NCBI GenBank assembly: GCA_011375465.1
Contig: DRZV01000087.1
Span: forward strand, 1 to 28,009
Length of the DNA stretch: 28,009 bases
Direction of reading: 5' to 3'
Source of the DNA: Neomoorella mulderi
GTDB lineage: Bacteria > Bacillota > DSM-521 > Neomoorellales > Neomoorellaceae
The position numbers were made by a program, and so were the translations under genes. Positions 1 through 6,781 of the stretch are shown one piece after another. The stretch's first letter is position 1. Each line of letters opens with the position of its first letter. A model generated the notes under the pieces. The model had not been told where the DNA came from. It ran no database searches and saw nothing but the letters and a program-made list of their open reading frames with translations.

Positions 1-318
1 CCTCCGGAACTCCTACCCTCCAGCGAATCCCTGGAGGATACCCTCCAGAGGGTGTTGGTGTATTGGCAGGAGGTCATGGTTCCCGTTCTGCAGGAGAGGG
101 AGGAGGTCATTGTGGCCGTCCACGGCAACAGCCTGAGGGCCCTGGTGAAGCATTTGAGCCATATATCCGATGAGGAGATTCCCAGGGTTGAGATCCCCAC
201 CGGCGTACCCCTTATATACGAACTCACAGGGGAGCTGAAGCCGGTCAACTGTTACTACCTTAAAGAGGTGGGGGAACAATACAACCCGGAGTTGCTGCGC
301 CGCAATTTGAAGGTGTAA
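1..318 (+). CDS. gpmA: 2,3-bisphosphoglycerate-dependent phosphoglycerate mutase, C-terminal part
   Basis: This is the 3' end of a cofactor-dependent phosphoglycerate mutase, the cytoplasmic glycolytic enzyme that interconverts 3- and 2-phosphoglycerate. The frame is open from base 1, so the N-terminal half, including the first catalytic His (RHG motif), lies outside the window. About 105 residues are visible. The second catalytic His sits in the family motif AVHGNSLRALVKHL, followed by IPTGVPLIYEL and the typical YYL near the C-terminus, all characteristic of GpmA rather than of general histidine phosphatases. The gene ends with TAA at 316-318. It stands where ftsY is usually found next to ylxM-ffh in Firmicutes, and a consensus promoter starts 12 bases after its stop, so the downstream genes form a separate transcription unit. 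Confidence 0.93.
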   Translation, partial: PPELLPSSESLEDTLQRVLVYWQEVMVPVLQEREEVIVAVHGNSLRALVKHLSHISDEEIPRVEIPTGVPLIYELTGELKPVNCYYLKEVGEQYNPELLRRNLKV

Positions 319-329
319 AAGTTTTCTCC

Positions 330-358
330 TTGACAGGCTTATCGCCTTTACCTATAAT
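330..358 (+). promoter_or_regulatory. consensus sigma-A promoter of the ylxM-ffh operon
   Basis: A perfect -35 box TTGACA (330-335) and a perfect -10 box TATAAT (353-358) are separated by exactly 17 bases. Transcription would start near 364-366, only about 10-12 bases before the ylxM ATG at 376, so the mRNA leader is very short. The bases GGTGAT (368-373) fit the 16S rRNA tail and may serve as the ribosome binding site. Boxes and spacing are read directly; the start site is inferred. Confidence 0.85.
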
Positions 359-375
359 GCTGGTACGGTGATGTT

Positions 376-792
376 ATGCTGGCAGAGCTGGTCCGGGTGG
401 CCCGCCTTTATGATATCTACGGCCAACTTTTGACCCCCAAGCAGCGTTACTGGGTGGAGTTGCGCTATCACCATGATCTTTCTCTGGGGGAAATAGCGGA
501 AGAAGAGGGGGTCAGCCGTCAGGCCATTCATGACAGCCTGCAGAGGGCCATAAGGGCCCTGGAGAGGTATGAGTCCCGCATAGGCTGCCTCAAACGGGAA
601 CTGGATTTACAGGAAAAATTGCGGGCTGCCCTGGGGCATCTGGAGAGGTATTTTGCCCAGGGGAAGGTGGCGGAGCTCAAGGCCCTGGAGGCCATACTGG
701 TCTCCCTCCTGGAGCCGTGCCTTCCCCTTGGGGAGAAGGGAGCGAAAGCCGGTGCTTTCCCTTTTAAGCGAGAGGATCCAGGGGATATTTAA
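376..792 (+). CDS. ylxM: YlxM family DNA-binding/SRP-associated protein
   Basis: YlxM is a small helix-turn-helix protein encoded immediately before ffh in Firmicutes and thought to modulate the signal recognition particle. The 138-residue product has the family pattern: an acidic N-terminus with LARLYDIYGQLLTPKQR-like sequence, then a sigma-70 region-4-like HTH (about residues 24-60: LRYHHDLSLGEIAEEEGVSRQAIHDS), then a Leu/Arg-rich helix likely to form a coiled coil. Members are commonly about 110-120 residues, so the tail is somewhat long; it overlaps the ffh start by 41 bases. The ATG at 376 is chosen because it lies just behind a consensus promoter, with GGTGAT at 368-373. The role in SRP regulation is inferred from synteny. 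Confidence 0.88.
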   Translation: MLAELVRVARLYDIYGQLLTPKQRYWVELRYHHDLSLGEIAEEEGVSRQAIHDSLQRAIRALERYESRIGCLKRELDLQEKLRAALGHLERYFAQGKVAELKALEAILVSLLEPCLPLGEKGAKAGAFPFKREDPGDI

Positions 793-2089
793 AAAGCTCC
801 GTTCTAAGGGCAGGTTGACCCCGGAGGATGTGGATGGAGCCCTAAAGGATATCCGCGTGGCCCTCCTGGAGGCTGATGTAAATTTCAGGGTAGTGAAGGA
901 TCTGGTCAACAGGATAAGGGAGAGGGCAGTGGGCCAGGAGATCCTGGAGAGCCTGACGCCGGCCCAGCAGGTGGTGAAGATAGTCCACGAGGAGCTGACC
1001 CGGCTTATGGGCGGGGGGGAAAGGGGGATAAACTGGGCTCCCCAGCCTCCCACCGTGGTAATGATGGTGGGGCTGCAGGGCTCGGGCAAGACCACCACCG
1101 CTGCCAAACTGGCCGCTCTATGGAAAAAACAGGGAAAAAGACCCCTCCTGGTGGCCGCAGACGTCTATAGGCCCGCAGCGGTGAAGCAATTGCAGGTTTT
1201 GGGGGAACAGATAGGGGTGCCTGTATTCTCCTGGGAAAGCCAGGATCCGGTGGAGATATGCCGTAGGTCTCTGGAACAAAACCTCCCCTTCCCGCCCAAT
1301 CCGGTGATCATAGATACAGCCGGAAGGCTCCATATCGATGTCCCCCTCATGGAGGAACTGAAGGCCATAAAGGAGGAGATTCAGCCCCAAGAGATCCTTC
1401 TGGTGGTGGACGCCATGACCGGTCAAGACGCGGTGGAGGTGGCCCAGCGCTTCCATGCTGATCTGGGCCTCACCGGGGTGGTCCTCACCAAGATGGACGG
1501 GGATGCCCGGGGAGGGGCGGCCTTATCGGTGCTGGCTGTAACCGGATGCCCCATTAAGTTCATGGGCACCGGGGAGAAAATAGGGAACATAGAAATCTTT
1601 CATCCCGATCGCCTGGCCTCCCGCATACTGGGAATGGGGGATGTGCTTACCCTGATCGAGAAGGCCCAGGAACATGTGGAGCTGGAGAAGGCAAAAGAGT
1701 GGCACAAGAAGATACAGCAGAGGGATTTCACCTTGGAGGATTTCCTGGAGCAGCTAAAGCAGATGAAGAAGATGGGCCCCCTGGAGGAGCTTTTACACCT
1801 CCTCCCCGGCTTAGGTCCTATAAAGGAGCTCAAAGGGGTTGAGGTGGACCCCAAAGAAGTGGTGCGCATGGAGGCCATAATTCAGTCCATGACCCCGGAG
1901 GAGAGGCGCAATCCCGCCATTATAAACAGCAGCCGCAAGAAGAGGATAGCTGCAGGCAGCGGGACCCGCATCCAGGACGTAAACCGCCTTCTCCGGCAGT
2001 TTGAAGAAACCAAAAAGCTGCTGCAGGTGTTGACGGAAGGGAAGGGCAAGAAAAAGAAGATGAAGGAGCTGCCCTTTCCTTGGATATAA
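752..2089 (+). CDS. ffh: signal recognition particle protein Ffh
   Basis: Ffh is the GTPase of the bacterial signal recognition particle. It binds signal sequences and 4.5S RNA and docks with FtsY at the membrane. From the GTG at 752 the product is 445 residues, the normal family length. The N domain occupies about 1-95 (with ALLEADVNFRVVKD). The G domain follows, with P-loop GLQGSGKTT (107-115), DTAGR (188-192) and TKMDGDARGGAA (from 246). The Met-rich M domain starts near 300 (GMGDVLTLIEKAQ) and includes MTPEERRNPAIINSSRKKRIAAGSG, the RNA-binding segment. The GTG start is chosen because LSLLSERIQGIFKKL matches family N-termini and AAGGGA lies 10 bases upstream; the frame also runs open further upstream inside ylxM. 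The overlap with ylxM suggests translational coupling. Confidence 0.96.
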   Translation: MLSLLSERIQGIFKKLRSKGRLTPEDVDGALKDIRVALLEADVNFRVVKDLVNRIRERAVGQEILESLTPAQQVVKIVHEELTRLMGGGERGINWAPQPPTVVMMVGLQGSGKTTTAAKLAALWKKQGKRPLLVAADVYRPAAVKQLQVLGEQIGVPVFSWESQDPVEICRRSLEQNLPFPPNPVIIDTAGRLHIDVPLMEELKAIKEEIQPQEILLVVDAMTGQDAVEVAQRFHADLGLTGVVLTKMDGDARGGAALSVLAVTGCPIKFMGTGEKIGNIEIFHPDRLASRILGMGDVLTLIEKAQEHVELEKAKEWHKKIQQRDFTLEDFLEQLKQMKKMGPLEELLHLLPGLGPIKELKGVEVDPKEVVRMEAIIQSMTPEERRNPAIINSSRKKRIAAGSGTRIQDVNRLLRQFEETKKLLQVLTEGKGKKKKMKELPFPWI

Positions 2090-2110
2090 AGGGGGAGGTG
2101 ATAAGGTTTA

Positions 2111-2383
2111 ATGGCGACGAAAATAAGGCTCAAGAGGATGGGGGCCAAAAACAACCCCTTCTATCGGGTGGTCATCGCCGATTCCCGTTCACCCAGGAAT
2201 GGAAAGGTAATCGAAGAGATAGGCTATTACAATCCGGTGAAACAGCCGGCTGAAATCCAGGTGGACGAGGAGAGGGCCCTGTATTGGCTGAAGACAGGGG
2301 CCCAGCCTTCGGAGACGGTGAGGGCGCTGTTGAAAAAAACAGGCGTATGGCAGAAGTTCATCGCCAACAAGGAGGCCAAGTAG
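2111..2383 (+). CDS. rpsP: 30S ribosomal protein bS16
   Basis: bS16 is a structural protein of the small ribosomal subunit. The 90-residue product matches the family along its full length, beginning MATKIRLKRMGAKNNPFYRVVIADSR and containing the conserved IGYYNP segment and LKTGAQPSETV. A strong ribosome binding site (GGGGGAGGTGAT, about 2091-2102) precedes the ATG. It lies 21 bases after ffh and 7 bases before khpA, in the classic ffh-rpsP-khpA-rimM-trmD-rplS order, so it is co-transcribed with ribosome and secretion genes. Confidence 0.97.
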   Translation: MATKIRLKRMGAKNNPFYRVVIADSRSPRNGKVIEEIGYYNPVKQPAEIQVDEERALYWLKTGAQPSETVRALLKKTGVWQKFIANKEAK

Positions 2384-2390
2384 GGAGGAG

Positions 2391-2627
2391 ATGGGTTTGA
2401 AAGAGCTGTTACTCACCCTAGCCCAGGCATTGGTGGACAATCCCGATCAGGTAACGGTGAACCAGGTGGAAGGGGAAAAGTCGGTTATCCTGGAGCTAAA
2501 GGTGGCTCAGGAAGACATGGGCAAAGTTATAGGCAAGCAGGGGCGCATAGCCCGGGCCATACGCACCCTGGTAAAGGCAGCGGCAGCCCACGAAGGCAAG
2601 AGGGTGGTGGTGGAGATAATCCAGTAG
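2391..2627 (+). CDS. khpA: KhpA KH-domain RNA-binding protein
   Basis: KhpA is a single-KH-domain RNA-binding protein that in Gram-positive bacteria works with KhpB/EloR in post-transcriptional control of cell elongation. The 78-residue product is essentially one KH domain: LLLTLAQALVDNPDQVTVNQVEGEKSVILEL, then the GxxG nucleic-acid loop as VIGKQGRIARAIRTLVKAAA (about 48-66), ending in KRVVVEIIQ. GGGAGG directly precedes the ATG. The location between rpsP and rimM is the standard one. No second domain is present. Confidence 0.93.
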   Translation: MGLKELLLTLAQALVDNPDQVTVNQVEGEKSVILELKVAQEDMGKVIGKQGRIARAIRTLVKAAAAHEGKRVVVEIIQ

Positions 2628-2639
2628 CTTTGAGGCACC

Positions 2640-3149
2640 ATGCTGAAGAGGGTGACGGTGGGGAAAATCCGCACCGCCCATGGGATACGGGGGGAAGTTA
2701 AGGTGGAACCCTTGACGGATTTTCCCCAACGTTTTCGGCCAGGCATAAGGCTTTTTATCGATCAGGGCCAGGGGGAGCGGGCGGTCACCATAGAAAAGGC
2801 CCGCCCCCATGGTCCCCTTTTGCTCGTCAAGTTCAAGGAAATACAGGGCCGGGAAGAGGCCTTGGCCTTAAGAGGGTGTCTCCTCCAAGTAGAGCCTTGG
2901 GAGGTGGAACCCCTCCCGGAGGATCACTATTACATATTCCAGCTTATAGGCTGTCTGGTCTATACTGTCGAGGGCGAGTACCTGGGTATCCTCACGGAGG
3001 TGCTAAGGACCAGGGCCCACGACGTCTATGTGGTAACTTCCCCCGAGGGCAAAGAGATACTCCTGCCCGCCCGGAAGGAGCTGCTCCCCCTGATAGACGT
3101 GGCCAGGCGCCGTATAGAGGTGATCCTGCCCCCAGGTTTACTGGAGTAG
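2640..3149 (+). CDS. rimM: 16S rRNA processing protein RimM
   Basis: RimM assists 30S subunit maturation around bS13/uS19 and the 16S head domain. The 169-residue product has the two expected parts: an N-terminal RimM beta-barrel (VTVGKIRTAHGIRGEVKVEPLTDFPQRF) and a C-terminal PRC-barrel (about 97-165; the HYYIFQLIGCLVYT stretch, then EVLRTRAHDVYVV and EILLPARKELLPLID). GAGG lies a few bases before the ATG. The stop TAG at 3147-3149 is followed within 12 bases by the trmD start, consistent with coupling. Confidence 0.95.
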   Translation: MLKRVTVGKIRTAHGIRGEVKVEPLTDFPQRFRPGIRLFIDQGQGERAVTIEKARPHGPLLLVKFKEIQGREEALALRGCLLQVEPWEVEPLPEDHYYIFQLIGCLVYTVEGEYLGILTEVLRTRAHDVYVVTSPEGKEILLPARKELLPLIDVARRRIEVILPPGLLE

Positions 3150-3160
3150 GTGATGGGCGG

Positions 3161-3904
3161 TTGCGGATAGATGTGCTCACCATATTTCCCGAGATGTTCA
3201 CCTGTTTTCTGAGCACCAGCATCATAAAGAGGGCCATAGAGGCGGGGGTCCTTACCGTCCATCTGGTGGATATAAGGGATTATTCCCAGGATAAACACCG
3301 CCGGGTGGACGATTACCCCTTTGGGGGAGGACCGGGGATGATCATGAGACCAGAACCCATATTCCTGGCGGTGGAAGCCCTCTTGGAGGAGGGGGAATCC
3401 CGTCCTCCCATAATACTGCTGACCCCCCAGGGGGAGGTCTTTAACCAGGAGATGGCCAAGGAACTGGCCACCTATCCCCGCCTGATACTGATCTGCGGCC
3501 ATTACGAAGGGGTAGATGAGCGGGTGCGGCAGTTCTTGGCCACCAGGGAAATATCCATAGGGGATTATGTTTTGACTGGCGGGGAACTTCCCGCCATGGT
3601 CATAATCGATGCTGTGGCCCGGCTCCTGCCAGGAGTATTGGGGGATCCCCAGGGCGCCTGGGAAGATTCCTTTACCATGGGGCTGCTGGAATACCCCCAG
3701 TACACCCGTCCCCGGGATTTCCGGGGGCTTAAGGTGCCGGAAGTCCTCCTTTCTGGCAACCACGAGGAGATAAGGCGGTGGAGAAGGCGGGAGGCCTTGA
3801 GGAGGACTTGGCAGCGCCGTCCCGATCTGCTGCGAAAGGCCCAGCTGACCCCTGAAGATGAGGCCCTGCTGGAGGAAATAATCAGGGAGGGGAAGCCGGG
3901 ATAG
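3161..3904 (+). CDS. trmD: tRNA (guanine-N1)-methyltransferase TrmD
   Basis: TrmD methylates G37 of tRNAs at N1 using S-adenosylmethionine, preventing +1 frameshifting. It is a dimeric SPOUT (trefoil knot) enzyme. From the TTG at 3161 the product is 247 residues and begins MRIDVLTIFPEMF, the family N-terminus. GTGAT at 3150-3154 provides ribosome binding. Visible motifs include RRVDDYPFGGGPGM, the knot segments ILICGHYEGVDERV and SIGDYVLTGGELPAMVIIDAVARLLPG, and the C-terminal substrate-binding helix-rich part (RRREALRRTWQRRPDLL). The frame is open for nearly 300 bases upstream inside rimM, but that extension has no family similarity. Only 58 bases separate it from rplS, and these carry a promoter. 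Confidence 0.95.
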   Translation: MRIDVLTIFPEMFTCFLSTSIIKRAIEAGVLTVHLVDIRDYSQDKHRRVDDYPFGGGPGMIMRPEPIFLAVEALLEEGESRPPIILLTPQGEVFNQEMAKELATYPRLILICGHYEGVDERVRQFLATREISIGDYVLTGGELPAMVIIDAVARLLPGVLGDPQGAWEDSFTMGLLEYPQYTRPRDFRGLKVPEVLLSGNHEEIRRWRRREALRRTWQRRPDLLRKAQLTPEDEALLEEIIREGKPG

Positions 3905-3906
3905 CG

Positions 3907-3936
3907 TTGTGGAGGGGAAATCACTTGTGCTATAAT
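3907..3936 (+). promoter_or_regulatory. extended -10 promoter upstream of rplS
   Basis: A perfect TATAAT (3931-3936) is preceded by the TGn extension (TGC, 3928-3930), with a -35-like TTGTGG (3907-3912) 18 bases upstream. Transcription would start near 3943, about 20 bases before the rplS ATG and just ahead of its AAGGGAGG ribosome binding site (3951-3958). It would allow rplS and lepB to be expressed independently of the upstream operon. Confidence 0.75.
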
Positions 3937-3962
3937 AGGGTGGCTTTTAGAAGGGAGGCCGA

Positions 3963-4316
3963 ATGCATATGAGGATAATAGAAGAAATAGAGAAAGAATA
4001 CATGCGCCAAGATCTTCCTGATTTTCGACCCGGAGATCAGGTCCGGGTATATTTCAAAGTCATAGAGGGGGATCGGGAGAGGGTACAGGCCTTTGAGGGC
4101 ACCGTAATCGCCCGGCGGGGCAGGGGTATAAACGAGACCTTTACCGTCCGCAGGGTGTCCTACGGAGTAGGGGTGGAGAGGATCTTTCCCCTCCATTCTC
4201 CCCGGCTGGAAAAGATAGAGGTGTTGCGGAGAGGAAAGGTCAGAAGGGCTAAGCTTTACTACCTCAGGGAAAGAAGGGGTAAGGCGGCCCGCATTAAAGA
4301 AAAAAGGGAGATATAG
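3963..4316 (+). CDS. rplS: 50S ribosomal protein bL19
   Basis: bL19 is a large-subunit protein at the 30S-50S interface. The 117-residue product matches throughout: IEEIEKEYMRQDLPDFRPGDQVRVYFKVIEG, FEGTVIARRGRGINETFTVRRVSYGVGVERIFPLHSPRLEKIEVLRRGKVRRAKLYYLR, then a basic tail. AAGGGAGG lies 4 bases before the first ATG (3963) and 10 before an in-frame ATG at 3969; either could be the true start, differing by two residues. It follows trmD as in most Firmicutes but has its own promoter. Confidence 0.95.
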   Translation: MHMRIIEEIEKEYMRQDLPDFRPGDQVRVYFKVIEGDRERVQAFEGTVIARRGRGINETFTVRRVSYGVGVERIFPLHSPRLEKIEVLRRGKVRRAKLYYLRERRGKAARIKEKREI

Positions 4317-4335
4317 GCCGTAGGAGGGGAATCTT

Positions 4336-4881
4336 TTGGAGGAAGGAAGGGATGGCGTAACCAAGAGGGAAGTTTCAGAGCTGAGGGATACCTTAATTTC
4401 AGTCATAATAGCAGTTGCCCTGGCCCTCTTCATACGCAATTTCGTCTTCACCCCTTTTTATATACCCTCCCCTTCCATGGAACCCACCCTGCGCCCAGGG
4501 GATAGGATTATCGTAAACCGCCTGGCCTACTGCTTCTCCCCACCCCAAAGGGGAGACGTGGTGGTCTTCCACTATCCTCTGGATATCCGCCGGGATTATA
4601 TTAAACGCATAGTGGCGGTGGGAGGGGACGTGATAGAGGCCAGGGACAATGTGCTGTATATAAACGGCCAGCCCCAACCGCCCCTAAGCTTCCTTCCTCC
4701 AGGGGTGGTCTACCAGGATTTCGGGCCCATAAGGGTGCCGCCGGGAAAGTACTTCGTGATGGGGGATAACCGCAACAACAGCGCCGACAGCCGGGAATGG
4801 GGCACGCTGGACGAAAAGCTCATCATAGGGAAGGCGGTTTTCATCTTCTGGCCCCCCCATCGTATAGGCCTTATAAAATAG
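4336..4881 (+). CDS. lepB: signal peptidase I
   Basis: Type I signal peptidase removes signal peptides from proteins exported by Sec or Tat. The 181-residue protein has one N-terminal membrane segment (about 19-38, TLISVIIAVALALFIRNFVF), then the catalytic serine motif SPSMEPTL with Ser47. The general-base motif is YIKRIVAVGGD with Lys90, and box E appears as GDNRNNSADSREWG near residue 142. The length is typical of Gram-positive SipS-type enzymes. The TTG start is supported by AGGAGGGG (4322-4329), six bases upstream. Secreted proteins such as the SLH glycosidase in this window are plausible substrates. Confidence 0.95.
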   Translation: MEEGRDGVTKREVSELRDTLISVIIAVALALFIRNFVFTPFYIPSPSMEPTLRPGDRIIVNRLAYCFSPPQRGDVVVFHYPLDIRRDYIKRIVAVGGDVIEARDNVLYINGQPQPPLSFLPPGVVYQDFGPIRVPPGKYFVMGDNRNNSADSREWGTLDEKLIIGKAVFIFWPPHRIGLIK

Positions 4882-4894
4882 GGCTGATAGCTGG

Positions 4895-5701
4895 ATGCTA
4901 AAAAAGCTGCGATCTTATCTCAAGCTGGTGGACGTGGTGCTGGAGGTGGCCGATGCTCGCCTGCCCGTCACCAGCCGCTATCCGGAATTGGAAAGCCTTT
5001 TGGGGTCCCGGGACAGGATCCTGGTGCTCACCCGAGCGGACCTGGCCGATCCCCGGGAGACAGAACGCTGGCTGGAGGAATTCAGAAGTCGGGGGCTGGA
5101 GGCGGTGGCGGTAAACGCCAGGACAGGGGAAGGGATGAGGTCCCTCTTCCAGCGGCTGGCCGTTCTCTTCCAGAAAAAGAGAAAAAAATTTTTGGAGAAG
5201 GGCCTGCGGCCCCGGCCAGCCAGACTGATGGTCATGGGTATACCCAACGTGGGTAAATCCTCCCTCCTGAACCGGCTACTGGGCAGAGCCACGGCCCGGG
5301 TTGGAGACCGCCCGGGCATCACCCGGGGTCCCCAGTGGATCCGGTTAGGGGGGGACCTGCAGCTCCTGGACACCCCCGGAGTGTTATGGTCCACCTGGCG
5401 GGAAAAGGAGACGGCCTTGAGGTTGGGGGCCATAGGATGCATTCCCGAAGGCAGCTTGCCCTTGGAGGAGATAGCTGGGTGGATAGGAGAATTCCTGGTG
5501 CAGAGGGATCCGGAAAGCCTGATGATCTACTATGGGCTTTCCCCGGAAGAGTTGAAGAACGACCTTTTAAAGAACATCGGGCGCCGCCGGGGTTTCTTGC
5601 TCCCGGGCGGTGAGATAGATCAGGAGAGGGCAGCGGTTACCCTCGTGAGGGATTTCAGAGCAGGCCGGCTGGGGCGCTTCACCCTAGAGGCGCCCCGGTG
5701 A
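4895..5701 (+). CDS. rbgA: RbgA/YlqF-like circularly permuted GTPase, short N-terminus
   Basis: RbgA (YlqF) is a circularly permuted GTPase needed late in 50S subunit assembly. The order here is G4 (TRAD, 46-49), G5-like NARTGEG (74-80), G1 GIPNVGKS (115-122), G2 region GDRPGIT (137-143) and G3 DTPG (159-162). A C-terminal helical domain follows (YGLSPEELKNDLLKNIGRRRG...VTLVRDFRAGRLGRFTLE), and the product has 268 residues. Two oddities are visible. The usual N-terminal WFPGHM motif, whose His is thought to act in GTP hydrolysis, is absent: an in-frame TAA at 4874 prevents any upstream start. In addition, G4 is TRxD instead of NKxD. Synteny between lepB and rnhB supports the RbgA assignment. 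The ribosome binding site is weak. Confidence 0.88.
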   Translation: MLKKLRSYLKLVDVVLEVADARLPVTSRYPELESLLGSRDRILVLTRADLADPRETERWLEEFRSRGLEAVAVNARTGEGMRSLFQRLAVLFQKKRKKFLEKGLRPRPARLMVMGIPNVGKSSLLNRLLGRATARVGDRPGITRGPQWIRLGGDLQLLDTPGVLWSTWREKETALRLGAIGCIPEGSLPLEEIAGWIGEFLVQRDPESLMIYYGLSPEELKNDLLKNIGRRRGFLLPGGEIDQERAAVTLVRDFRAGRLGRFTLEAPR

Positions 5702-5738
5702 GGCCTTTATTTTTTATCAGGTATAAGGGGGTGCCGGT

Positions 5739-6335
5739 ATGGAAAACCTCTATTGCTGGGAGGAAGGCTTCTGGAAGCGGGGTCTTTTACATATAGCGGG
5801 GGTGGACGAGGCGGGACGCGGGCCTTTGGCTGGTCCGGTGACCGCGGCTGCGGTCATTTTACCCCAGGGGCTCTTCATCCCCGGCCTTAAGGATTCCAAA
5901 GAATTGACTCCCCTCCAGAGACAGGAATTGGCCCAGATCATCAAAGCCAGGAGTCTGGCCTGGGCTATAGGCTGGGCTTCGGTGGCCGAAATAGATCGCC
6001 TGAATATAGTGGTGGCCACCCGCTGGGCCATGTGGCGGGCCTTGATGGCCCTACCCCTCAAACCAGACCACGTCCTGATCGATGGTCTGGATCTGCCCGG
6101 GTTGCCCTTTCCCCAAACGGCCATCGTGGACGGGGACAGGCAGTGCGCCTCCATCGCCGCCGCCTCTATCCTGGCCAAAGTGGCCAGGGATAGGTTGATG
6201 GAAATCTATCACCATCTTTTCCCCGGTTACAATTTTGCCCAGAACAAGGGATATCCCACTCCCGAGCACAAAAAGGCCTTGAAAGAATTGGGCCCCTGTC
6301 CCCTCCACAGGCAGAGCTTCAAAGCCAAGGTCTAA
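5739..6335 (+). CDS. rnhB: ribonuclease HII
   Basis: RNase HII cleaves the RNA strand of RNA-DNA hybrids and initiates ribonucleotide excision repair. The 198-residue product shows GVDEAGRGPLAGPV with catalytic Asp23-Glu24, VLIDG with Asp115, and IVDGD (probably the fourth acidic residue, Asp133) followed by the diagnostic ASIAAASILAKVARDRLM and KGYPTPEHKKAL. Length and motif order are normal. The ATG at 5739 follows a GGGGGTG site. In many Firmicutes rnhB is followed directly by yraN; here 9.6 kb of nuo genes lies between them. Confidence 0.96.
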   Translation: MENLYCWEEGFWKRGLLHIAGVDEAGRGPLAGPVTAAAVILPQGLFIPGLKDSKELTPLQRQELAQIIKARSLAWAIGWASVAEIDRLNIVVATRWAMWRALMALPLKPDHVLIDGLDLPGLPFPQTAIVDGDRQCASIAAASILAKVARDRLMEIYHHLFPGYNFAQNKGYPTPEHKKALKELGPCPLHRQSFKAKV

Positions 6336-6421
6336 AATATTTTCATAATTCATAATAAGGAGGAATTTTTGTGGACTATCTCGAATAGTATTAAAAATCA
6401 AAAGGAGGGAGGGGGTAAAGG
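6336..6421 (+). promoter_or_regulatory. AT-rich leader of the nuo operon
   Basis: This 86-base gap is much richer in A and T than its surroundings. It holds a tandem TCATAAT repeat (6343-6349 and 6350-6356), either copy of which contains a -10-like CATAAT, but no good -35 box was found, so the promoter is uncertain. It also contains a five-codon ORF (6371-6388) and, at its end, the AAAGGAGGGAGGGGG ribosome binding region of nuoA. Confidence 0.45.
6371..6388 (+). CDS. possible five-codon leader ORF
   Basis: GTG-GAC-TAT-CTC-GAA-TAG encodes M-D-Y-L-E. It is preceded by a full AAGGAGG site (6357-6363) at an optimal 7-base spacing, better than most genes in this window. No homologue is expected at this length. 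It might be a translated leader influencing nuoA expression, or the ribosome-binding remnant of a lost gene. Only the ORF and its ribosome binding site are seen; function is unknown. Confidence 0.3.
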   Translation: MDYLE

Positions 6422-6781
6422 GTGCTCCAGCAGTATGCCATCATAGGTATTTTTTTGCTCGGAGCTGTGGGTACGGCCGTTGGTTCCATCGTGGTCAATT
6501 GGCTGGTACGGCCCAAACCCGAACCTAAGGGGGATAAAAGGGCCACCTATGAGTGCGGTCTGGAGACTATAGGGCCCACCTGGGTCCAGTTCAAGGCCCG
6601 CTATTTCCTCTATGCCCTGGTCTTCCTGCTCTTCGACGTGGAGACTATATTTCTCTACCCCTGGGCCGTGGGCTTCCAGGAGCTGGGGTTCCTGGCCTTT
6701 GTGGAAATGATGATCTTTATAGGCATTCTGGCTTTGGGCCTGTGGTATGCCTGGAAAGAGGAGGGATTGAAGTGGCTTTAG
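6422..6781 (+). CDS. nuoA: complex I subunit NuoA
   Basis: NuoA is a small membrane subunit of NADH-quinone oxidoreductase-type complex I, sitting beside NuoH at the junction of membrane and peripheral arms. The 119-residue product has three hydrophobic segments (about 5-28, 58-80, 88-110) and the family motifs YECGLETIGPTWVQFKARYFLYALVFLLFDVETIFLYPWA, including the conserved acidic FDVE loop. The GTG start follows a very purine-rich ribosome binding region (6401-6415). It opens an 11-gene operon, and its end overlaps the nuoB start by 10 bases. Confidence 0.95.
   Translation: MLQQYAIIGIFLLGAVGTAVGSIVVNWLVRPKPEPKGDKRATYECGLETIGPTWVQFKARYFLYALVFLLFDVETIFLYPWAVGFQELGFLAFVEMMIFIGILALGLWYAWKEEGLKWL

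Noticed and set aside
653..751. Upstream extension of ffh from an ATG at 653
   Set aside because: The extra 33 residues are Arg/Trp/Pro-rich, lie inside ylxM and do not match Ffh N-termini; GTG 752 gives the family start and length.
2876..3160. Upstream extension of trmD inside rimM
   Set aside because: The extension has no TrmD similarity, whereas TTG 3161 begins exactly at the conserved MRIDVLTIFPEMF with a ribosome binding site.
3026..3763. Long minus-strand open frame of 245 codons across rimM/trmD
   Set aside because: It lies wholly antisense to two clearly recognised genes, its sequence shows no family motif, and it reflects the GC-rich codon bias of the sense strand.
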